From NCBI GenBank assembly GCA_037444185.1, contig JBBIMW010000073.1:1-5204 (forward strand): a stretch of DNA of 5,204 nt, given 5' to 3'. This DNA is from JAILZP01 sp037444185. GTDB lineage: Bacteria > Bacillota > Desulfotomaculia > Desulfotomaculales > Desulfocucumaceae. This document shows, one piece after another, positions 1 through 4,079 of the stretch (within the stretch, counting starts at the first letter, position 1; every line of letters starts with the position of its first letter). The translations under genes and the position numbers were made by a program. The notes below the pieces were generated by a model. The model saw nothing but the letters and a program-made list of their open reading frames with translations, was not told the DNA's origin and made no database searches.

Positions 1-185
1 CCGGGAACTGAAAAATAAAGCCGGAGTTATCACGACCCTATAATGGGCTGGTTTATTGAATACTTACTAAAATCCAGCCAAATGTACGTGATTGCAATAT
101 CACACAGCCACATACGTTTTCTTACGTTTGTTCTCTCACACCAAACGTTTAATCCACATACACTTTGCCCATACGTCCCAATAGT
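1..185. other. Left-edge intergenic DNA, no gene seen
   Basis: No convincing coding region. One plus-strand frame is open from position 2 to a TAA at 41-43 (reads RELKNKAGVITTL) and could be the tail of a gene lying outside the window, but twelve or so codons cannot support this. An imperfect hairpin joins GGCTGG (46-51) to CCAGCC (74-79) without a following T run. The tetramer ACGT recurs at 86, 114, 124, 145 and 173, and again in the terminator to the right; I see no regular period. The stretch at 32-44 resembles part of one unit of the repeat array at 2629-3083. Confidence 0.4.
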
Positions 186-217
186 AAAAACCGAACGTCT
201 TAATAATTAACGTTCGG
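186..217 (-). terminator. Intrinsic terminator of the tRNA-Leu transcript
   Basis: On the minus strand an 8-base stem CCGAACGT/ACGTTCGG (arms at 210-217 and 191-198) with an 11-base A/T-rich loop is followed at once by TTTTT (186-190). It lies 27 bases past the encoded CCA end of the tRNA, which fits a terminator for that transcript. Confidence 0.75.
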
Positions 218-244
218 CTAAAACCGTTGCCATTTCTGGCTTTT

Positions 245-327
245 TGGTGTCGGAGGCGGGACTTGAACCCGCACGGTCTCCCATACGCCCCTCAAACGTA
301 CGCGTCTGCCTATTCCGCCACTCCGAC
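245..327 (-). tRNA. tRNA-Leu, anticodon GAG, CCA encoded
   Basis: The minus strand folds as a complete class II tRNA. The acceptor stem GTCGGAG/CTCCGAC pairs perfectly over seven bases. The D arm has a GCG/CGC stem. The anticodon stem TACGT/GCGTA holds the seven-base loop TTGAGGG, giving anticodon GAG (plus-strand 291-293), which reads CUC and CUU. A short variable arm of about 11 bases (GG/CC stem) is followed by a T arm GCGGG-TTCAAGT-CCCGC, an A discriminator and an encoded CCA (245-247). The extra arm and the GAG anticodon both indicate leucine. It stands alone, with a terminator just behind it (186-217). A promoter-like site lies well upstream at 560-589, so the primary transcript would carry a long 5' leader. 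Confidence 0.95.
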
Positions 328-559
328 ATATATGCACCGGGAGGCTCCCAAAAGGATCCATCTGCTCCGTTCCGGCGGTAGCTTTTTCACTCCAACGCAC
401 TGTCAGTACGCATCCGCCTAAAGCCTCGCTGCACCTTGCATCTGGAGCTTTTTGATCAGCTTCCGGCCACAGGTCGCTCAAGTGGGGCAACCCTCTTCCA
501 GAAGGTATGTCACCCAAACAGGTTATAGAAATCTATCTTAGCTCATTCAAGCAAACTAA
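328..559 (-). other. Structured leader-like DNA upstream of tRNA-Leu
   Basis: About 230 bases between a minus-strand promoter-like site and the tRNA. An open frame runs through it on the minus strand (from 517), but it continues across the tRNA and its protein resembles nothing I know, so I do not call it a gene. The DNA contains several short stems: AGCT/AGCT flanked by GG/CC (444-464), GGCGG (374-378) pairing with CCGCC (414-418) around an inner ACTG/CAGT hairpin (399-407), and GGGAG/CTCCC close to the tRNA 5' end. On the minus strand an AAAAAGCT motif occurs twice. It may be a processed tRNA leader, an unrecognised small RNA, or decayed sequence. I could not match it to 6S, SRP, tmRNA, RNase P or a common riboswitch. 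Confidence 0.3.
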
Positions 560-589
560 ATGATAACACATTTGTAGCGGCTGCGTCAA
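560..589 (-). promoter_or_regulatory. Sigma-A-type promoter facing tRNA-Leu
   Basis: On the minus strand TTGACG (584-589) and TATCAT (560-565) are separated by 18 bases. Each hexamer matches the consensus at five of six positions. Transcription would begin near 553 and run leftward through the leader into tRNA-Leu. No other good promoter is visible nearer the tRNA. Confidence 0.5.
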
Positions 590-722
590 GGAAAAGTACA
601 TAGTAAATAACTTGTTTTTTATCTGTGTCAGGGGATTATACCCTTTTCTTTCCCGGTGTAGGCAGCCATTTAACTTGGCCGGGTAGTAGTCAATTAGCAT
701 GGCCGAGCTAAAAAAACCGCAT

Positions 723-749
723 ACCACCAACAACCACCATCAACCACCA
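723..749. repeat. Three ACCACCA repeats at a 10-base period
   Basis: ACCACCA occurs at 723-729, 733-739 and 743-749, exactly 10 bases apart (TGGTGGT on the minus strand). Equal spacing close to one helical turn would put all three on the same face of the DNA, as in some operator clusters, but no regulated gene is evident beside it. A simple slippage repeat is the plainer explanation. Confidence 0.5.
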
Positions 750-850
750 AAAAGAAATTACCCAACAAGACCACCTAATTAAACCGCCCAAAAAAATAAG
801 CGGCCATATGCGCTGACCATTTTCATATATTTCTTTTGCCAAAAAAGTTG

Positions 851-891
851 ACCGGGTAAAATACCCGATTAAACAGGACTTTTTACCCGGT
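851..891. repeat. Nested inverted repeat, possible terminator
   Basis: ACCGGGTAAAA (851-861) is the exact inverse complement of TTTTACCCGGT (881-891). Inside the left half lies a second perfect dyad, CGGGTA-AAA-TACCCG (853-867), so two alternative hairpins compete for the same arm. On the minus strand the outer stem is followed after four bases by TTTTTT (841-846), so it could end transcription coming from the IS66 side. It could also be an old element end or an operator. Confidence 0.45.
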
Positions 892-992
892 TGGCTAACA
901 TTTAACTACGTATCAGCTGCAAGCGCGGCTGAGCGTTAATTGGAGCATAAACAGCCGGGGCCAGCAAGTCGATCACCTCTGCCTCAGTAAGA

Positions 993-1196
993 TCAGCCGG
1001 GTCTGTCATCTACTTCCACAGAAAGCCACTGGGATGGCATCGCAGTGGGGGTAACTTTTTTATATTTCCGGAGCCAGTACCATAACTGACGGGGTTTCAA
1101 ATCATGGGCTGCACACCATGCTGACGTGCTCTGTCCGCTTGCTTTAAACTCGGCCACCCGTGCTTCCCATTCTTTTCTTAGCTCTGTTTTTGTCAT
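993..1196 (-). pseudogene. tnpA: IS66 accessory protein TnpA, truncated
   Basis: The 67-codon product starts MTKTELRKEWEARVAEF and contains the GQSTSAWCAAHDLKPRQLWYWLRKY stretch in two halves, roughly residues 21-45. This is the N-terminal helix-turn-helix-like region of the IS66 TnpA accessory protein (IS66 Orf1), usually about 100-130 residues. The match ends near residue 63 (SVEVDDRP), and a TGA follows at 993-995, so the C-terminal third is missing. The start is well supported: ATG at 1194-1196 with GAGGAGG (1203-1209) seven bases upstream. TnpA is a small helper needed for IS66 transposition together with TnpB and the TnpC transposase, neither of which is here. The break appears to be a deletion junction, not a frameshift, since the next frame does not resume TnpA. 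A short product could still be made, but a working one is unlikely. Confidence 0.75.
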
Positions 1197-1234
1197 GCTA
1201 AATCCTCCTCATCACATCATGTTATCTGAGGAAA

Positions 1235-1263
1235 ATTATCGCATATTCAAAAAGGGGTCTCCA
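1235..1263 (-). promoter_or_regulatory. Putative promoter of the IS66 tnpA
   Basis: Minus-strand GATAAT (1235-1240, five of six to consensus) lies 17 bases from TGGAGA (1258-1263, four of six), inside the IS leader. Just downstream, CCTCA (1227-1231 on this strand) can pair with TGAGG (1207-1211), covering the start of the ribosome binding site. This could damp tnpA translation. Confidence 0.4.
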
Positions 1264-1264
1264 G

Positions 1265-1286
1265 GTGGGAAGTATTTGACGCTTAC
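1265..1286 (-). repeat. IS66 terminal inverted repeat (left)
   Basis: The outermost ~22 bases of the IS66 remnant, beginning GTAAGCGTC on the minus strand. The exact inner limit of the repeat cannot be set because its partner at the other end is not in the window. The assignment rests on the characteristic GTAAGCG tip and the position upstream of tnpA. Confidence 0.6.
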
Positions 1287-1314
1287 GCTGTAAAGAATTT
1301 GGCGGGATGGACGA

Positions 1315-1422
1315 ATGAATGTTCTCGTAACCGGTGGAGCCGGCTACATTGGCAGCCATGTGGTGAAGGAGCTACTGAGAAGAAATTATAACGTGGTGAC
1401 GCTGGACAACCTCGTCTACTGC
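1315..1422 (+). pseudogene. galE: galE 5' remnant, UDP-glucose 4-epimerase N-terminus
   Basis: The first ~35 residues, MNVLVTGGAGYIGSHVVKEL and onward to TLDNLVY, are a textbook GalE/extended SDR N-terminus. They include the NAD-binding glycine motif G7-x2-G10-x2-G13, the first Rossmann beta-alpha-beta unit, and Asp31 at the end of beta 2, which binds the adenine ribose. After Y35 (codon at 1417-1419) the similarity stops. The frame runs on to 1548 but encodes unrelated residues that overlap the start of mntA. GalE interconverts UDP-glucose and UDP-galactose in the cytoplasm. The catalytic YxxxK motif normally near residue 150 lies in the lost part, so this is inactive. Upstream, GGATGGA may have served as a weak ribosome site. 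The original promoter region is occupied by the IS66 tip at 1286. Confidence 0.85.
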
Positions 1423-1439
1423 CGGAACAATCTGGGTAA

Positions 1440-1448
1440 TGGTATAAT
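1440..1448 (+). promoter_or_regulatory. Extended -10 promoter of the mntA-hepT operon
   Basis: A perfect TATAAT (1443-1448) is preceded by TG at the extended -10 position (TGGTATAAT from 1440). The -35 position 17 bases upstream (TGCCGG) is poor, which an extended -10 can offset. The site lies just after the galE breakpoint and 20 bases before the mntA start. It appears to belong to the inserted cassette, and transcription would start about a dozen bases before the ATG. Confidence 0.55.
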
Positions 1449-1468
1449 TAATCGCGGGGGAAATTATC

Positions 1469-1900
1469 ATGGAAAAGTTAAAACTTATAAATGGTATAGC
1501 CGTAAAAAGTGGTATAGCCCTGGTATATATTTTTGGCTCGCGGGTTAAGACCGGCCTGGATATATTAAAGGGAGCGCGGAAGAAAAATAATGACCCGCTG
1601 GCTGATATAGACATAGGCGTGGTTTTCAGCTCCGGGCTACCTTCCCCCGGAAGGAGGCCCGAGCATTACAGCTTTATTTACAACCAGTTGGAAGACCTTT
1701 TTGCGCCTTTTCCGGTGGACCTTGTTTTTCTGCAGGAAACCCATTCGGTATTCCAGGCCAACGCTATATGCGGCCATTGCGTATACAGCCTCAACCAAGA
1801 CATTAAGGAAAACTATGAAGAAAATGTGCTGCGCCGGGCGGCGGACTTCCGTCCGTTTCTGGAAAGATACCTGGATGAGATGCTTGAGGAGGTTAGGTAG
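1469..1900 (+). CDS. mntA: MntA-type antitoxin, minimal nucleotidyltransferase
   Basis: A 143-residue protein of the MNT (minimal nucleotidyltransferase) fold. The signature is visible: YIFGSR at 20-25 supplies the Gly-Ser of the active-site loop, ADIDIGV at 45-51 supplies the paired aspartates D46 and D48, and D84 in PVDLVFL is the likely third metal-binding aspartate. In studied members MntA transfers AMP from ATP onto a tyrosine of its HepT partner and so silences the toxin; I infer the same here from the neighbour. The distance from GS to DxD is 21 residues, longer than the usual ~10, with a Lys/Asn-rich insert. The start is ATG 1469 with GGGGG (1456-1460) eight bases upstream. The stop TAG (1898-1900) directly abuts the hepT ATG, so the two are translationally coupled. 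The gene stands inside a broken galE. Confidence 0.88.
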   Translation: MEKLKLINGIAVKSGIALVYIFGSRVKTGLDILKGARKKNNDPLADIDIGVVFSSGLPSPGRRPEHYSFIYNQLEDLFAPFPVDLVFLQETHSVFQANAICGHCVYSLNQDIKENYEENVLRRAADFRPFLERYLDEMLEEVR

Positions 1901-2323
1901 ATGCCGATTGACAGGCTTCTTGTCAAGCAAAGGCTCGCCCTTATAAACAGTTATGTTGGCGAGCTAGAAAAACTTGCTAAGCTTCCCAAAGCCGATTTTA
2001 CGGATATCCGGACGGCCGCAGCGGCAGAGAGCTTCCTCAGGCGCTCACTTGAGGCGGTTTTTGACATTGGCCGCCACATACTGGCCAAAAACGGAGCGGC
2101 AAATCTGGCGTTGGAGTACAAGGGCATTGCCCAGGGCCTGGCTGACAAGGGTATTGTAGGCGGCAGACTGAAGCAGCAGTTGGTGAAGATGGCGGGATAC
2201 AGAAACAGGCTGGTGCACTTGTACCACCAGGTCTCCGAAGAAGAACTGTATGAGATAATAAGGACTGATTTAAATGACCTGAGGCATTTTATAGAACAGA
2301 TTAGGGATTATTTAAGGAAATGA
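1901..2323 (+). CDS. hepT: HepT-type toxin, HEPN-domain ribonuclease
   Basis: A 140-residue, mostly helical protein with the HepT signature R-x4-H-x-Y at R101, H106 and Y108 (RNRLVHLY). This is the HEPN ribonuclease active site plus the tyrosine that MntA AMPylates in characterised pairs. Family members are RNA-cleaving toxins; the RNA target here cannot be told from sequence. Length and motif position fit intact HepT proteins (DUF86). The start is secure: ATG 1901 follows the mntA stop with no gap, and GAGGAGG (1886-1892) lies eight bases upstream inside the mntA tail. This strong site should favour efficient translation of the second gene. The TGA (2321-2323) is followed in the same frame by galE-derived codons, so the cassette ends at or just past the stop codon. 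All key residues are present, so it is probably functional or was until recently. Confidence 0.88.
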   Translation: MPIDRLLVKQRLALINSYVGELEKLAKLPKADFTDIRTAAAAESFLRRSLEAVFDIGRHILAKNGAANLALEYKGIAQGLADKGIVGGRLKQQLVKMAGYRNRLVHLYHQVSEEELYEIIRTDLNDLRHFIEQIRDYLRK

Positions 2324-2605
2324 GTCTTCGGTACCGGGCACCTAAGTTATTTACATGTTTCGGATCTGGCCGTGGCACATATTCTGGCCCTGGAAGCACT
2401 AAACGCAGGCTGTCCGTCGGCGTCCTACAATCTGGGCAATGAACGGGGCCACTCGGTGCGGGAAGTGGCTGAAACCGTCCGCCGGGTTACAGGACGGGAT
2501 TTCCCGGCGGAAGAGGGGCCGCCCAGGGATGGGGATCCTGCGGTTTTGGTGACCGACTCACGGAAGATAAAGAAGGTTGAAAACACAAAGCCTTCCCACA
2601 TATAG
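2324..2605 (+). pseudogene. galE: galE 3' remnant, UDP-glucose 4-epimerase C-terminal part
   Basis: Following the hepT stop in the same frame, the reading resumes GalE from about 2342: LSYLHVSDLAVAHILALEAL, then SYNLGNERGHSVREVAETV and a GDPAVLVTDSRKIKK stretch. These correspond to the conserved YIHVxDLAxAH, YNLGxGxGxSVxEV and GDPAxLxAD segments of the epimerase substrate-binding domain, about residues 235-310 of a ~325-residue enzyme. The expected ending (a LGWxPxY-type motif and C-terminal helix) is missing. From about 2577 the codons come from the terminator stem, ending at TAG 2603-2605. A GTG at 2372 could start translation but has no clear ribosome site. Together with the 5' piece it shows that galE lost about 195 internal codons and its last ~20. 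Non-functional. Confidence 0.82.
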
Positions 2606-2624
2606 AGAAGGCTTTGTGTTTTTT
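2580..2624 (+). terminator. Strong intrinsic terminator after the galE remnant
   Basis: A perfect stem of about 16 pairs: AACACAAAGCCTTC (2582-2595) pairs with GAAGGCTTTGTGTT (2607-2620), extended by A-T pairs, with an 11-base loop (2596-2606). The descending arm runs into TTTTTT (2619-2624). It would end the mntA-hepT transcript. The A-rich left flank also gives a weaker T run on the minus strand, so it may act in both directions. Part of it is read as the last codons of the galE remnant. Confidence 0.88.
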
Positions 2625-2628
2625 ATGA

Positions 2629-3083
2629 GCCCGCAATGACCTACGCTACAGCCACTACGCATATCTGCACAGCCCACAATGACCTTTCGGCCATTATAGA
2701 CCGTTACGACACACGTAATGACCTTTGCTCGACTATTATGGCTACCTAGGAAGCCTGCAGCAATCTTTCGACTGCTACAGACCTCAATATTACAAAATTT
2801 CTTGGAATATGGTCCGGCAACCATAATAATCTTAGCTCGACCGATGAACATCCCTTACGACCCTGTAATAATCTTTGGGACTATTACAAAGCCTGCCGGA
2901 ACATTCACCGATCTTCCCGCCGGCTAATAACGAGCCTTTTGACCCGGTATTAACCTTTGGCCGACTATTACAGAGCCCTTTTTCAGACCCTGCAACAGTC
3001 TGGGCTCGGCCATTACGAACCCTGCGCTATTATTATGGACCGGTCCCCGATTATTTATTACTGTTTTTTGCTGGTAATAAATT
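2629..3083. repeat. Degenerate ~40-base dyad repeat array, about 11 units
   Basis: About 455 non-coding bases are built from imperfect copies of one unit, roughly GACCCTGTAATAATCTTTGG then CGACTATTACAGAGCCC. The left-arm core (AATGACC, AATAATC, ATTAACC and relatives) begins near 2635, 2678, 2717, 2759, 2794, 2825, 2867, 2907, 2949, 2994 and 3032, a mean spacing of ~40 with a range of 31-45. The right arm (GACTATTA, GCCATTA) is close to the inverse complement of the left arm, so most units can form a small hairpin; 2866-2887 is the clearest. A further TTATTAC/GTAATAA dyad (3055-3061, 3074-3080) abuts the stop of the next gene. Plus-strand frames are open for long stretches only because the units lack stops; the products do not look like proteins. 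It is neither a CRISPR (copies too diverged, no constant spacers) nor a known REP/ERIC element that I can name. Confidence 0.7.
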
Positions 3084-3410
3084 CTAGTCTTCCACCATCA
3101 TCAAAAGCTTTTCATGAATGTGAAGATTCAGCTGCCGCATTACATTCCTAAGGGTCTTGGGATTGGTGATGGTAAAGCCGTCCTCCCAGCGTTCCAGCAA
3201 ATATGAAATAAATTCCATGAAGCCGGTGGGCAGGGTCAGGGTGTACAACTCCCTGTACCGGTTGTTCTCCGGGGGCTGACACCCTGTTCCCATAGAATCC
3301 TTGTGGGTCAGCCTGAAGTTGCCCAGCCGGTGGTCTTCCCTGATCCATGAAAGTATACCGTCTACGGCGAGAATCTCTTTTCCGCAGGTGTCGCATGTAA
3401 AACTACCCAC
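3084..3410 (-). CDS. Uncharacterised 108-aa Cys/His protein
   Basis: I do not recognise the family. The 108-residue product opens with a FTCDTCGKEI element (C6, C9) and later has H36 (RLTHKDS) and C44 (GTGCQPP). This spacing could hold one zinc ion in a ribbon- or treble-clef-like site. The second half is amphipathic and helical, with paired His at 97 and 99 (LHIHEK) and an acidic tail. No signal peptide or membrane segment is seen, so it should be cytosolic. The start is GTG (3408-3410), chosen because GGGAGGG (3416-3422) sits at good spacing upstream; the next internal ATG has no such site. The stop TAG lies right at the edge of the repeat array. It is monocistronic: a terminator separates it from the SCP2 gene upstream. 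A zinc-binding regulatory or adaptor role is a guess only. Confidence 0.75.
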   Translation of the reverse strand: MGSFTCDTCGKEILAVDGILSWIREDHRLGNFRLTHKDSMGTGCQPPENNRYRELYTLTLPTGFMEFISYLLERWEDGFTITNPKTLRNVMRQLNLHIHEKLLMMVED

Positions 3411-3561
3411 AAAAATCCCTCCCGTTGAATACCGACTGTTTTATAACAAGTTGCAAACAAGGAATGCAGCATAAGCTATATGAATCATATCCGGGATAAT
3501 ATAATATTTTTGCCGCCGGGCCCGAAAATCCTTCAAGGCCGGAAAGCAATTTCTCCGCCCC

Positions 3562-3594
3562 AAAAAAAACAAACCCGGAAGAATCCCCTCCGGG
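3562..3594 (-). terminator. Intrinsic terminator of the SCP2 gene
   Basis: On the minus strand CCCGGA (3589-3594) pairs with TCCGGG (3574-3579) across a 9-base loop, and TTTGTTTTTTTT follows (3562-3573). It lies ~30 bases past the SCP2 stop. Overlapping it on the plus strand, CCGG-CG (3590-3596, one bulged G) can pair with CGCCGG (3608-3613) before TTTTTTT (3614-3620), so transcription from the other side may also be stopped here. Confidence 0.8.
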
Positions 3595-3624
3595 CGTCAA
3601 GCATATTCGCCGGTTTTTTTGCCG

Positions 3625-3948
3625 TTACTTGAGAAGACTTTCCAGCTTCATGGCCAGCCCCATATCGCCCTTAAGCTTCAGCTTGCCGCTCATAAAGGCC
3701 ATGGTGCCGTTCAGCCTGCCGTCAATCATGTCCTTGAAGTCGGGAGAGGTCATGGTAATGGTGATGCTGGGGCTATCGGCGGCACCCTCGGCCACACTGG
3801 GCACTCCGTCGTCAAGCTTGAAATAGAATGTCATGGGGTCGTCTCCGCCGATGTCAAACTGGAACACTCCGTTTACCCCCTTGTTCTTGGCCGCATTGTT
3901 CTGCAGCGTCGCGGAGATTCCCGCCACAACCTCTTTCATGGTGGGCAT
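3625..3948 (-). CDS. SCP2 sterol-carrier-like domain protein
   Basis: A 107-residue single-domain protein of the SCP2 (sterol carrier protein 2) family. The alternating beta strands (GVFQFDIGGDD, TFYFKLDDG, SITITMTSPDF) and the closing GRLNGTMAFMSGKLKLKGD segment with a final helix (MGLAMKLESLL) are the family pattern. SCP2 domains form a hydrophobic cavity that binds lipids or fatty acyl chains. Bacterial stand-alone versions of ~100-110 residues are common, but their ligand is rarely known. No signal peptide, so cytosolic. The start is ATG 3946-3948 with AAAGGAGGT (3956-3964) seven bases upstream, a near-perfect ribosome site. A perfect TATAAT occurs on the minus strand at 4018-4023, though its -35 is poor. 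The phosphoesterase gene lies 131 bases upstream on the same strand, so the two may share transcripts. A strong terminator follows. Confidence 0.88.
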   Translation of the reverse strand: MPTMKEVVAGISATLQNNAAKNKGVNGVFQFDIGGDDPMTFYFKLDDGVPSVAEGAADSPSITITMTSPDFKDMIDGRLNGTMAFMSGKLKLKGDMGLAMKLESLLK

Positions 3949-4079
3949 AAATATTACCTCCTTTGAATTTCCCGCTTAATGCGGAATGTGTTTTAGTTAT
4001 TAAAACTTTTACCAGCAATTATATTACGACGTCTCCGGCAACATTTCCTTCATGGCGCGATTTAGCGGTCAAAATTTTT

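Larger units (their letters stand above)
590..992. other. Gene-poor remnant region
   Basis: No gene can be supported. Homopolymer-rich A/C DNA dominates 715-800. The only open frame of note is a 35-codon minus-strand ORF (1009 down to 902) whose product begins MTDPADLTEAEVIDLLAP. It overlaps the tail of the tnpA fragment in another frame, has no clear ribosome binding site, and could equally be the tail of a lost gene fused next to the IS66 relic. Two repeat structures, at 723-749 and 851-891, are listed separately. Confidence 0.35.
993..1286 (-). mobile_element. IS66-family left-end fragment
   Basis: Reading the minus strand from 1286, the element begins GTAAGCGTCAAATAC, the typical IS66-family terminal sequence. 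A leader of about 90 bases and the start of tnpA follow. The right boundary of the feature in this window (1286) is the true outer tip. The inner boundary is where IS66-like coding stops, near 993-1010. TnpB, the TnpC transposase and the opposite terminal repeat are absent, so the fragment cannot move by itself. Without the other end no target duplication can be checked. It sits 28 bases in front of the galE start and points away from it, so it probably separated galE from its original promoter. Confidence 0.75.

Noticed and set aside
218..517. A 99-codon minus-strand frame starting at 517
   Set aside because: It reads straight through tRNA-Leu into its terminator, and its product has no recognisable protein character; best explained as chance.
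533..733. A 66-codon minus-strand frame starting at 733
   Set aside because: It overlaps the promoter-like site at 560-589, lacks a ribosome binding site and shows no family features.
1423..1548. Continuation of the galE 5' frame to codon 77
   Set aside because: After residue ~36 the codons are an out-of-frame reading of the mntA promoter and start, not GalE.
1637..1930. Minus-strand frame across the mntA-hepT junction
   Set aside because: It lies antisense to a well-supported coupled gene pair and has no features of its own.
2629..3083. CRISPR array
   Set aside because: Units are diverged from each other, there is no constant repeat with unique spacers, and no cas gene is present.
2718..3151. 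Overlapping plus-strand frames across the repeat array
   Set aside because: The products merely echo the DNA repeat, change frame between units, lack ribosome sites and run into the minus-strand gene.
3619..3966. A 115-codon plus-strand frame opposite the SCP2 gene
   Set aside because: Antisense shadow of a clear SCP2 protein with a near-perfect ribosome binding site on the other strand.
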